Shown: positions 1 to 7,752 of the stretch, piece by piece
Layout: every line of letters begins with the position of its first letter
Position numbering within the stretch: position 1 is the stretch's first letter
Origin: JASGDC01 sp047605865
GTDB taxonomy: Bacteria; Actinomycetota; Actinomycetes; Actinomycetales; Micrococcaceae
Direction of reading: 5' to 3'
Length of the DNA stretch: 61,694 nucleotides
Assembly (NCBI GenBank): GCA_047605865.1
Contig: JASGFC010000007.1
Location: forward strand, 1-61,694
Program-made: the position numbers and the translations under genes
The notes under the pieces: model-generated
What the model was told of the DNA's origin: nothing
The model's input: only the letters and a program-made list of their open reading frames with translations
Databases searched by the model: none

Positions 1-3
1 GGT

Positions 4-531
4 TTAAGTAAAGGATTTTCCTGGTGTTACTTTTTTGTTGACGTCCTTGACAACGCTGGGTAATAGGGTGCCAATAATAACAATAACAGCAGGGACAATC
101 GCCACAATGGCATATGTAGCACCAGCAGCACTAAACAGTGAAATCCCTAAGAAGAAAGCAAAGGCTTCAATAATGACGATGGCTAACCTTGTCCACCGCA
201 TTCCCCTGAAAAAATGATGTCCAACAAAAAGAATCCAGAAAGCACAGACTGCAAAAACTAATCCTAAGGCCAGCAAAGTGACTTTACCTAGGAAACCTGA
301 TGCGGAGAACATCGTCTTAAAATAAGGAAAAGACATAAAAGCTACTACGATAGCTTGGATAACCAATATCGCTGAAATTCCTATAACAAACGGATTTTTC
401 TGCGCTTGTGTTTGATGAGGAATTAATTTCCCTTTTTGTGGTAATTTCATGCCGTTAGCTTGTTGTAATTTCATGCCTTTAAGTTTCGCACACGAAAATG
501 GGAATGACAATGAGTGAAATCTCTGACACAT
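4..531 (-). CDS. Hypothetical four-helix membrane protein
   Basis: I do not recognise this 175-residue protein. After a polar N-terminus it has four hydrophobic stretches (roughly residues 47-68, 83-105, 113-135 and 139-158), so it should be a small integral membrane protein with a short Lys-rich tail ending in TPGKSFT. The start is uncertain. The first ATG has only a weak GAAAG four bases upstream, and two later ATGs (at 474 and 450) begin near-repeated peptides, MKLQQ and MKLPQ. It is divergent from whiB1 and stands alone on its strand at the window edge. Nothing in it points to a specific activity. Coding status is supported by the helix pattern and by the position of the stop at the window start. 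Confidence 0.6.
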   Translation of the reverse strand: MCQRFHSLSFPFSCAKLKGMKLQQANGMKLPQKGKLIPHQTQAQKNPFVIGISAILVIQAIVVAFMSFPYFKTMFSASGFLGKVTLLALGLVFAVCAFWILFVGHHFFRGMRWTRLAIVIIEAFAFFLGISLFSAAGATYAIVAIVPAVIVIIGTLLPSVVKDVNKKVTPGKSFT

Positions 532-696
532 TAAACTTTCAGAACATTTCTAGCAAAAAATTAAAAAATGTGACATATATCTCTTGAATATCAGCTAATT
601 TTCAGGAATCCTTAAAGAGCTGGGTAAATTCTGGCATAAAATTTTAAACATGAGCTTAAACTGAAGCTCGATAATGCTACAAAGGATGACGTATAC

Positions 697-948
697 ATGG
701 ACTGGCGCAGTAAATCTGCTTGTTTAGAGCTTGACCCTGAACTTTTCTTCCCTGTTGGAAACACAGGCCCTGCCCTTATTCAAATCGAGCAGGCTAAAGC
801 CATTTGCAGAAACTGTACTGTTGCAGAGGTATGCCTTAACTGGGCTCTTGAAACAGGACAAGATTCAGGAATTTGGGGTGGTTTAAGTGAAGAAGAACGC
901 CGTTCCCTGAAACGCAAGAAAGCTCGTGCACGCAGAGCAACTGTCTAG
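697..948 (+). CDS. whiB1: WhiB-family iron-sulfur transcriptional regulator, WhiB1 type
   Basis: This 83-residue protein carries the WhiB signature: four cysteines at positions 9, 37, 40 and 46 for a [4Fe-4S] cluster, a G-I-W-G-G turn at 58-62, and a basic C-terminal tail for DNA contact. The N-terminal block MDWRSKSAC followed by DPELFFPVGNTGPA closely matches mycobacterial WhiB1, a nitric-oxide-sensitive partner of the principal sigma factor. The adjacent pdtaS gene repeats the mycobacterial whiB1/pdtaS neighbourhood. A purine-rich AAAGGATGA lies about 10 bases before the ATG. The cluster chemistry is known for the family and not shown here. Confidence 0.93.
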   Translation: MDWRSKSACLELDPELFFPVGNTGPALIQIEQAKAICRNCTVAEVCLNWALETGQDSGIWGGLSEEERRSLKRKKARARRATV

Positions 949-995
949 CTAGCACTATACTAAAAACCTAACAAAACAACTACAAGATCTTAAGG

Positions 996-2474
996 TTATC
1001 CCTCTTTAGGTAAACGGAATTTAAGCTCTGCTGTCACACCGTCTTCATTATTGTTAAACCACGTGATATCACCATGTAGCTCAAATTCTACAAGGGTCTT
1101 AACAATCTGGGTTCCCAATCCATCAATATCATTGTGAGCTAAAGCAGAATGGCCATTATTGATGACACGAACTACGAGCTCATCGTAACTTGAGTCATAG
1201 GGTTTTCGCTCTACTTTAAGTAAAACTCTGCCATAATCTTCATCTTTAAGACCATGCTCAACCGCATTGGCAATGAGTTCATTAAGTACTAGTCCCAAGG
1301 GAGTAGCAATTTCTGCAGGAATATAACCGAACTTTCCTTCGCGCTCGGTGCGAATCTTTTTACCTGAAGAAGCAACCTCTGCTGAAAGCAAAAAGCTACT
1401 ATCCATGACTTGATCAAAGTTGACATTATCTGTCAGTGAATGTGACAAGGTTTCATGGATTAGAGCAATAGAGTTAATGCGGCGCATTGCTTGATCTAGA
1501 GCAGCTCTGGCATCATCATCGTCAAGGCGCCTGGATTGCATCCTTAAAAGAGCTACCACCATCTGCAAATTATTCTTTACCCGATGCTGAATTTCTCGGA
1601 TAGTGGCCTCTTTACCAGCAAGTTGATCTTCACGTTTACGTAACTCAGTGTTGTCTTTACACAAAATCAAAGCACCGTATCGTGCGTGCTCATCATATAG
1701 TGGGACTGAACGTAATGTGATACATGCACGAGGTGTCTGCAATTCAGTAATAGCACTTTTTTGGCCAGTAATAGTAGCGTAATAATTATCATCAATATCT
1801 TGGCGATGCTCCATGACCGAAGCAACAACATCCTTTAAAATCTTGCCCTCAAGAGCACCTTCATATCCTAAACGTTTCAAAGCTGAAACAGCGTTAGGAC
1901 TAGCAAAGGTAATTTTTCCTTCAACTTGCAAATGCAAGAGACCATCAATAGAGCGCGGAACACCTCGCTTATTAAAAGATCTATCATCAACTTGATTGAT
2001 ATGACCTAGAGAAAACATATAAAGCAGTGCATCAGCAAACTCCACATGACGTTTCTCCAAACGAGAGGGGTCGTTAAGAATCTGGTGGCTCATGTGCCGA
2101 GAAATAACTGCTACACTTTGACTTCCTGAGACCACAGGAAAGAACTCAACTTTTGCTGGGAGTTTATGGCCACCAACTTCATTTCCTTGAGTTGCAACAA
2201 CTTTCTTCTGGGCAAACGCTTCATCGGCTTTATCTTTTAAAGATTCAGGGATTTGATTACCAACAATATCCTGTGGAATTAAAGTCAAAGATGTTGCAGG
2301 CCGACACTGCGCTGCCGCAACATATTGTCTTGAATCACTCTTACGCCACAACACTAAATCTGCAAAAGAAAGGTCAGATAACAACTGCCAATCTTCTACC
2401 AGCAGACGTAAAATTCTTTCCTCTTCTTTTTTCGGATTTGATCCAATATCTAACGAATTTTTCAAAGGCTTCAT
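996..2474 (-). CDS. pdtaS: PdtaS-type sensor histidine kinase (HisKA_2/HWE class)
   Basis: This is a 492-residue soluble sensor kinase with no membrane segment. An N-terminal GAF-like region (about 1-150) is followed by a PAS-like region (about 170-280), a HisKA_2 dimerisation helix with E-I-Q-H-R-V-K-N-N-L (phospho-acceptor His297), and an HATPase domain with N-E-L-I-A-N-A-V-E-H-G. The layout matches actinobacterial PdtaS, which phosphorylates the RNA-binding ANTAR regulator PdtaR. No PdtaR is in this window. Its ATG overlaps the stop codon of the upstream gdh gene by four bases (ATGA), so the two are very probably translationally coupled. That pairing is not the mycobacterial arrangement, although the whiB1 neighbour is. 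Confidence 0.9.
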   Translation of the reverse strand: MKPLKNSLDIGSNPKKEEERILRLLVEDWQLLSDLSFADLVLWRKSDSRQYVAAAQCRPATSLTLIPQDIVGNQIPESLKDKADEAFAQKKVVATQGNEVGGHKLPAKVEFFPVVSGSQSVAVISRHMSHQILNDPSRLEKRHVEFADALLYMFSLGHINQVDDRSFNKRGVPRSIDGLLHLQVEGKITFASPNAVSALKRLGYEGALEGKILKDVVASVMEHRQDIDDNYYATITGQKSAITELQTPRACITLRSVPLYDEHARYGALILCKDNTELRKREDQLAGKEATIREIQHRVKNNLQMVVALLRMQSRRLDDDDARAALDQAMRRINSIALIHETLSHSLTDNVNFDQVMDSSFLLSAEVASSGKKIRTEREGKFGYIPAEIATPLGLVLNELIANAVEHGLKDEDYGRVLLKVERKPYDSSYDELVVRVINNGHSALAHNDIDGLGTQIVKTLVEFELHGDITWFNNNEDGVTAELKFRLPKEG

Positions 2475-5400
2475 CGTTCCATGATATTACGCATTTGACG
2501 AAGTGCCACAGCAATTGGCGCCATATCACCTTCAGGCATTGTAGAAATCTGCTTAAAGGTTTCCTTCAATTGTTTCAGGTTACTCTCATGTGTTTCTTCC
2601 CACGATTCGATATGAGCGTCTGCTTGTTCCTCAGTTGCATCTGGCCCAAGTTCTTCAATAATTTGTGAACAAATTTGGGCCACAGAAGCATACACATCAT
2701 CGCGAAGAGAAGCACGTGCTAAAGCTTGCCACTTATCGTCCCGAGGCAAAGCACTAATGTGATGCAAGAGGCTATCCATACCGTAACGCTCTGAAAGAAT
2801 AAAGTAACAACGAGCAACTAATTGAGCTGGCACGTTATACTTTAAGGAAATATCTGCAATATCCATCAAAGCAAAAGTTTCTAGCAATACTGCAATACGG
2901 CTTGCTTGCTCTTCTGGTACTCCACCCTTAATCCATTCAGTAGCACGTTGATCTGCACGTTTCTTATCCATAGGACCAAGTAACATTTCTACGTTGTCTT
3001 CAAGGCTATCAATCATGTCATGATACTTATCAAGGGTGGTAGTAATATCCAGATTTGTATCACCGGTGCGAATAATACGGCGCATAGCCCTATCCATCAA
3101 ACGCTCAATGTTACGGTGCATTTGCAAGTAAGTATTAGTATCCACAGTCAGTGCTAGTTCATCAATCTGGCTCACAGTTTCTGGAATATCGAAAATTTCT
3201 GAAGCAAGTAAGAACGCTTTAGCAGCTTGAGCTGCATCACAATTCATTTCTTCACGAAGCCTAAACGCACTTGTCACACCAACGGTATTAATGAATTGGT
3301 TAGCTACTAAAGTACAAATGATGTTCTGCCGCAAAGGGTGCTGAGCCAACTGTTCAGCATATTTCTCTCGAAGTTGGCTTGGGAAATAATTAATAAGAAT
3401 TTTCTCAAGCCAAGGATCATCAGCAAAATCACTAGCTAGCAAAGCCTTCGTTAAATCGATTTTGGCATAAGCTGCTAAAACAGAAACCTCCGGGATAGAC
3501 AAGGTTACTTTCTCATCTTTTCGTGCCATGAGCTCTTCATCACTTGGTAAAGCCTCAATTTCACGATTAAGACCAACAGTGTGCTCCAGCTCATTCATCA
3601 TGCGAGAGTAAAAGTACAAATGATATCTGATACGGAAAATGTCATTTGAAAGCAAAATATTTTGCTGGATATTATCTTCAAGAACAAGCTCAGCAACTTC
3701 ATCCGTCATCTCAGCGAGGAGTTTATTACGCTCATCTTGAGTGAGATCCCCTTGCTCAACAATTCTGTCCAAAGCAATCTTGATATTGACCTCGTGGTCA
3801 GAACAATCCACACCAGCTGAGTTATCAATAGCATCTGTGTTAATCAAAATACCTTTGCGTGCTGCCTCGATACGCCCACGTTGAGTAAGACCAAGGTTTC
3901 CACCCTCAGTGACAACCTTAACTCTGAGGTCTTCACCATTGACACGAATAAGATCATTAGATTTATCAGCAGCATCAGCATTAGTTTCTGCTGAGGATTT
4001 CACATAAGTACCAATACCACCGTTATACAGCATCTCAACAGGTGCTGTAATAACAGCTTGAATCAATTCATTTGGTGTCATGGTTTGCACATCGTCACTA
4101 ATTCCAAGTGCTTTTTTGATTTCATCTGTAAGTTCAATCTTCTTCACTTCACGTGAGAAAACTCCGCCACCTTCACTGATAAGATCTTGATTAAAATCTT
4201 TCCAACTTGAGCGAGGCAATTCAAATAAACGTTTACGTTCTTCAAAAGTAGTTTTAGCATCAGGTGTTGGATCGATGAAGATATCGCGGTGGTCAAAAGC
4301 TGCTACAAGCTGTATATGTGGCGATAGGAGCATGCCGTTACCGAACACATCTCCAGACATATCCCCAATACCTACCACAGTAAAATCTTCTTTTTGAATA
4401 TTCTTACCCAAGGTAAGGAAATGATGTTTAGCAGACTCCCATGCGCCACGAGCTGTAATACCCATCGCTTTGTGGTCGTATCCAACTGATCCACCAGAAG
4501 CAAAAGCATCCTTAAGCCAGAAATTGTAATCTTTTGAGATACTATTTGCTAAATCAGAGAAACTAGCCGTTCCTTTATCTGCTGCAACAACAAGATAAGC
4601 ATCATCGTCATCTAAACGAATGACTTCTTCAGGTGCAATAATCTCATCGCCTTCACGATTGTCTGTAATATCAAGGAGACCTTTTAAGAAAGTGGTATAA
4701 CACTTCTTACCTTGTTCCATCCATGCAGCACGATCTTCTTGCATATTAATAGGGTTTTTCACATAGAAGCCACCTTTTGCACCAGAAGGCACAATAACAG
4801 CATTCTTTACTTCTTGTGCTTTGACTAGCCCAAGGACTTCAGTACGGAAATCTTCTCGCCTATCTGACCAACGAAGACCACCTCTGGCAATGTCACCGAA
4901 GCGTAAGTGCACACCTTCAACTTCAGGAGAGTAGACAAAAATTTCATGTAAAGGACGAGGCTCAGGTACCACGGAAATCTTTCGAGGTTCTAGTTTGAAA
5001 CTGACATAAGGTTTTGTGTTTCCGTTGCTATCTTTCTGATAAAAGTTGGTACGTACGATTCCTTGCATAATCTCAAAGAGAGCCCTTAAGATGGCATCTG
5101 CTTCAAGTGTTGACACATTTTCAAGAGCTTCATTAACTTGACTCTCGTAGTCCTTATCAGCACCTTCTTTATCATTACTTTCTGTATCGAAACATGAATG
5201 GAAATAATCCAGTGCTGCTCGAACGAAATCAGGATGAGTAACCAAGGTATCACCAATGAGTCCATAAGAATGGGTTGGGCGTACTTGACGCAGATACCTG
5301 CTCAAAGCTCTAAAAAGTACCGCTTCCCTTTCGGTAGTTCCCACGTGACTAACTAATTTTGAGAAATAATCTGTTTCACTGTGACCACGCAAAGTCGAAG

Positions 5401-7240
5401 AAATTGAATCCATCACTGCTTGCGGATCTACTTTTTCTACACCTTCTGGAAGTTGTAAGCCAAGGTCATAAACATAGCCTTTTTTACCATTAAGAGGTGT
5501 GAGAATGAATGGTAATTCGTCTGTGACCTTGAATCCAAGGTGATGCAAATAAGGAATAAAATCAGAAAGTATCTGTGGCTGGTTCACTCGTATTCTTAAA
5601 TGGGCATCATTGTGCTGCGTATCGCCATCAAGCCACTGCAGAGTATGCTGTAAACCTTCAGCATCTTTGAAGCCTTCAAAGGCTTCAATATCATCCATAG
5701 CTTGCTCCAAATCATAAAAAGATTTATAGCTTTCTGGGAAAGCCTCAGCCCATGCATCTGCAAGTTTTTCAGCATCAATATCTTCATTTTCATTCGTGAT
5801 ATTGAAGCGAATACCTTCACCCCAAGACCGTACTGCACGTGCAATATCTCTTTCAAGCTGTTTCGTATCAACTAGTGTTGTTAAGTTATTGACAGGTTTT
5901 TTCAGACGAATCATGAAGTGCAAACGAGTCAGTGCTGAATCAGTCACCCTAGTTTCATAGTCAATAGACTTGATATCGTAGTACTGCTTCAAGACATCTT
6001 CGATACGGATTCTAACTTGCGTGTTATAGCGGTCTTTCGGTAAGTATACTAGCGCCGAAACGAAACGGCCATAAGCATCGGGGCGAGTAAAAACCCTGGT
6101 TTTCCTTCGCTCAGAAAGAAGGAGAATCTCACGAGAGAATTTTTCTAAATCATCAACATCAATTTGAAAGAGTTCGTCACGAGGATATGTTTCCAGGATT
6201 GTCATCAGGTCTTTACCAGAGTGCGCAGATGCTGTATAGCCACTACGCTGCATCACTTCTTTAACCTTCTGATTTACGAGAGGAATTTCTCTAACTGGAG
6301 ACGTGTATGCTCGAGAAGCAAATAAACCAATGAAACGGTGTTCACCATTAACGTTACCTTTTTCATCAAATGTTTTAATACCCACATAGTCCAGGTAAGC
6401 ATTACGGTGAACAGTTGAACGGCTATTAGTTTTTGTTAACACTAAGAGTTTTTTATCACGAGCTTTAACTTGTCCATCTTTTGTTAAATGTACAATCTCA
6501 GGCGCATGATTCTTCAAAAGGCCAAGGCCGCTACCTTCAACTGGAATCAGAACGTTTTCGCCATTTTCAGCTGCCAAGTTATATTCTCTATAACCTAAGA
6601 ATGTGTAATTATCGTCTGCTAACCACTTCAAGAGCTCCACAGCAGTGTTGATATCTTCTTCTGGAATTTGTGCCTTAGGTGATATTTGCTGCAAAGAGGC
6701 AATATTCTCATGCAATTTTTCCAGCATGGAACGCCAATCTTCAACAGCTGCTTTAACATCATTTACTACGTTTTGAACACCATTAACAATAGTGTTCACA
6801 CGATTTTCATCAAGCATCCTCTCAACTTCAAAAATACTCCAAGACTCCAGTGCGCAATCCTTAGACATCCGTGGAATAGGCAATGTTGAATTATCTTCTG
6901 CTGGCACAGCAGAAACTTCCTTAATGTTAACAACATCACCATCGTGGCGTTCAACGACCAAAATGGGGTGAATAATTTGGTTGATAGAACACTTGAGTCT
7001 ATTCAATTCACCAGAGATAGAGTCAATCAAAAAAGGTGAATCATCTGTAATTACATGGACAAAGCTTCGTCCATTCACCAATGACATACGGCACAGAACT
7101 TCGCCTGGTTCACGATGTTCACCAATTTCAAGGTGTTCCTTAGCCAATTGATGGATTTCGTCTGGTGTAAATCGAGCTGTTTCATCTATAGCAAGCTCTT
7201 TCGTAATTACTGCTGTTAAAGATTCGATAGGGGATGTCAT
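2471..7240 (-). CDS. gdh: Large NAD-dependent glutamate dehydrogenase
   Basis: At 1589 residues this belongs to the very large bacterial NAD-specific glutamate dehydrogenases (about 1500-1650 residues), which oxidise glutamate to 2-oxoglutarate and ammonia. The N-terminal third is the ACT-like regulatory region (DDSPFLIDSISGEL near residue 70). The catalytic core has RFGDIARGGLRWSDRREDF near 780 and PSGAKGGF with the catalytic-type lysine at about 822. A nucleotide-binding stretch with VGIGDMSGDVFGNGM follows, and then a helical C-terminal domain. A GGAAG ribosome site sits six bases before the ATG. It is first gene of an operon with pdtaS. In mycobacteria this enzyme serves glutamate catabolism and is regulated by phosphorylation of a partner protein; regulation here is unknown. 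Confidence 0.95.
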   Translation of the reverse strand: MTSPIESLTAVITKELAIDETARFTPDEIHQLAKEHLEIGEHREPGEVLCRMSLVNGRSFVHVITDDSPFLIDSISGELNRLKCSINQIIHPILVVERHDGDVVNIKEVSAVPAEDNSTLPIPRMSKDCALESWSIFEVERMLDENRVNTIVNGVQNVVNDVKAAVEDWRSMLEKLHENIASLQQISPKAQIPEEDINTAVELLKWLADDNYTFLGYREYNLAAENGENVLIPVEGSGLGLLKNHAPEIVHLTKDGQVKARDKKLLVLTKTNSRSTVHRNAYLDYVGIKTFDEKGNVNGEHRFIGLFASRAYTSPVREIPLVNQKVKEVMQRSGYTASAHSGKDLMTILETYPRDELFQIDVDDLEKFSREILLLSERRKTRVFTRPDAYGRFVSALVYLPKDRYNTQVRIRIEDVLKQYYDIKSIDYETRVTDSALTRLHFMIRLKKPVNNLTTLVDTKQLERDIARAVRSWGEGIRFNITNENEDIDAEKLADAWAEAFPESYKSFYDLEQAMDDIEAFEGFKDAEGLQHTLQWLDGDTQHNDAHLRIRVNQPQILSDFIPYLHHLGFKVTDELPFILTPLNGKKGYVYDLGLQLPEGVEKVDPQAVMDSISSTLRGHSETDYFSKLVSHVGTTEREAVLFRALSRYLRQVRPTHSYGLIGDTLVTHPDFVRAALDYFHSCFDTESNDKEGADKDYESQVNEALENVSTLEADAILRALFEIMQGIVRTNFYQKDSNGNTKPYVSFKLEPRKISVVPEPRPLHEIFVYSPEVEGVHLRFGDIARGGLRWSDRREDFRTEVLGLVKAQEVKNAVIVPSGAKGGFYVKNPINMQEDRAAWMEQGKKCYTTFLKGLLDITDNREGDEIIAPEEVIRLDDDDAYLVVAADKGTASFSDLANSISKDYNFWLKDAFASGGSVGYDHKAMGITARGAWESAKHHFLTLGKNIQKEDFTVVGIGDMSGDVFGNGMLLSPHIQLVAAFDHRDIFIDPTPDAKTTFEERKRLFELPRSSWKDFNQDLISEGGGVFSREVKKIELTDEIKKALGISDDVQTMTPNELIQAVITAPVEMLYNGGIGTYVKSSAETNADAADKSNDLIRVNGEDLRVKVVTEGGNLGLTQRGRIEAARKGILINTDAIDNSAGVDCSDHEVNIKIALDRIVEQGDLTQDERNKLLAEMTDEVAELVLEDNIQQNILLSNDIFRIRYHLYFYSRMMNELEHTVGLNREIEALPSDEELMARKDEKVTLSIPEVSVLAAYAKIDLTKALLASDFADDPWLEKILINYFPSQLREKYAEQLAQHPLRQNIICTLVANQFINTVGVTSAFRLREEMNCDAAQAAKAFLLASEIFDIPETVSQIDELALTVDTNTYLQMHRNIERLMDRAMRRIIRTGDTNLDITTTLDKYHDMIDSLEDNVEMLLGPMDKKRADQRATEWIKGGVPEEQASRIAVLLETFALMDIADISLKYNVPAQLVARCYFILSERYGMDSLLHHISALPRDDKWQALARASLRDDVYASVAQICSQIIEELGPDATEEQADAHIESWEETHESNLKQLKETFKQISTMPEGDMAPIAVALRQMRNIMER

Positions 7241-7373
7241 CGTTGGCTTCCTTCAAGGTTTTCGTTATCTTTCAATCATAACGCTATCCCCACATTTTTG
7301 ATGAGTATTTTTAGGCTACTGTTGGTGTTTCTTCATAGACTGCCCACTCTAGAATTTTTTGAAGGAGTGGTCT

Positions 7374-7379
7374 TAAACT
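7374..7379 (+). promoter_or_regulatory. Candidate -10 (TAAACT) for a leaderless start
   Basis: TAAACT ends six bases before the ATG at 7386, and no Shine-Dalgarno sequence is visible. Transcription would start at or next to the A of the ATG. Confidence 0.5.
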
Positions 7380-7385
7380 ATAACA

Positions 7386-7751
7386 ATGGAACTCAGCACT
7401 TTGCCCACACAACATCTTGGTCGTTGGACCATACGTTTTATTACGCTGCTTCTAGAAACTCTACGCAGTGAACGTTCTCTTTTGCATATGCAAGAACTGC
7501 TTGCTTCTCCAATCTACGTGAAACTGAAACGGCGTATTTCACTTATTCAGCGAGCACTACTTCATCATCACCACTATTCGCCCTTGTACAAAAATCCTAC
7601 CGTTAAAAAGATTTATGTCAGTGGAGTCAATCCTTATACCTACGAAATAGCTACGGTTGTTGAAGATAGGACTCGGGTGCGTAGTATTGCTCTACGCATT
7701 GAACGCACTCAAAATACTAGTTGGCAAGTTACTGATTTAGAGATTGGTTGA
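7386..7751 (+). CDS. Rv3235-like (DUF6459-type) small protein
   Basis: This 121-residue protein resembles the actinobacterial Rv3235 family, found next to secA in many genomes and of unknown function. The N-terminal half is helical and basic. The C-terminal half reads as alternating strands (KIYVSGVNPYTYEIATVV, then VRSIALRIER) ending at TDLEIG. No catalytic motif or membrane segment is visible. The stop lies one base from the stop of convergent secA. The start is set at the first ATG, which is preceded by a TANNNT hexamer at leaderless distance. The family assignment rests on sequence feel plus position and is moderate. It could alternatively be a SecA-associated accessory factor, but nothing shows this. 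Confidence 0.7.
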   Translation: MELSTLPTQHLGRWTIRFITLLLETLRSERSLLHMQELLASPIYVKLKRRISLIQRALLHHHHYSPLYKNPTVKKIYVSGVNPYTYEIATVVEDRTRVRSIALRIERTQNTSWQVTDLEIG

Positions 7752-7752
7752 A

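Noticed and set aside
2153..2668. Open frame of 171 codons on the plus strand
   Set aside because: It lies antisense across the pdtaS/gdh junction, has no protein family character, and both minus-strand genes are clearly real.
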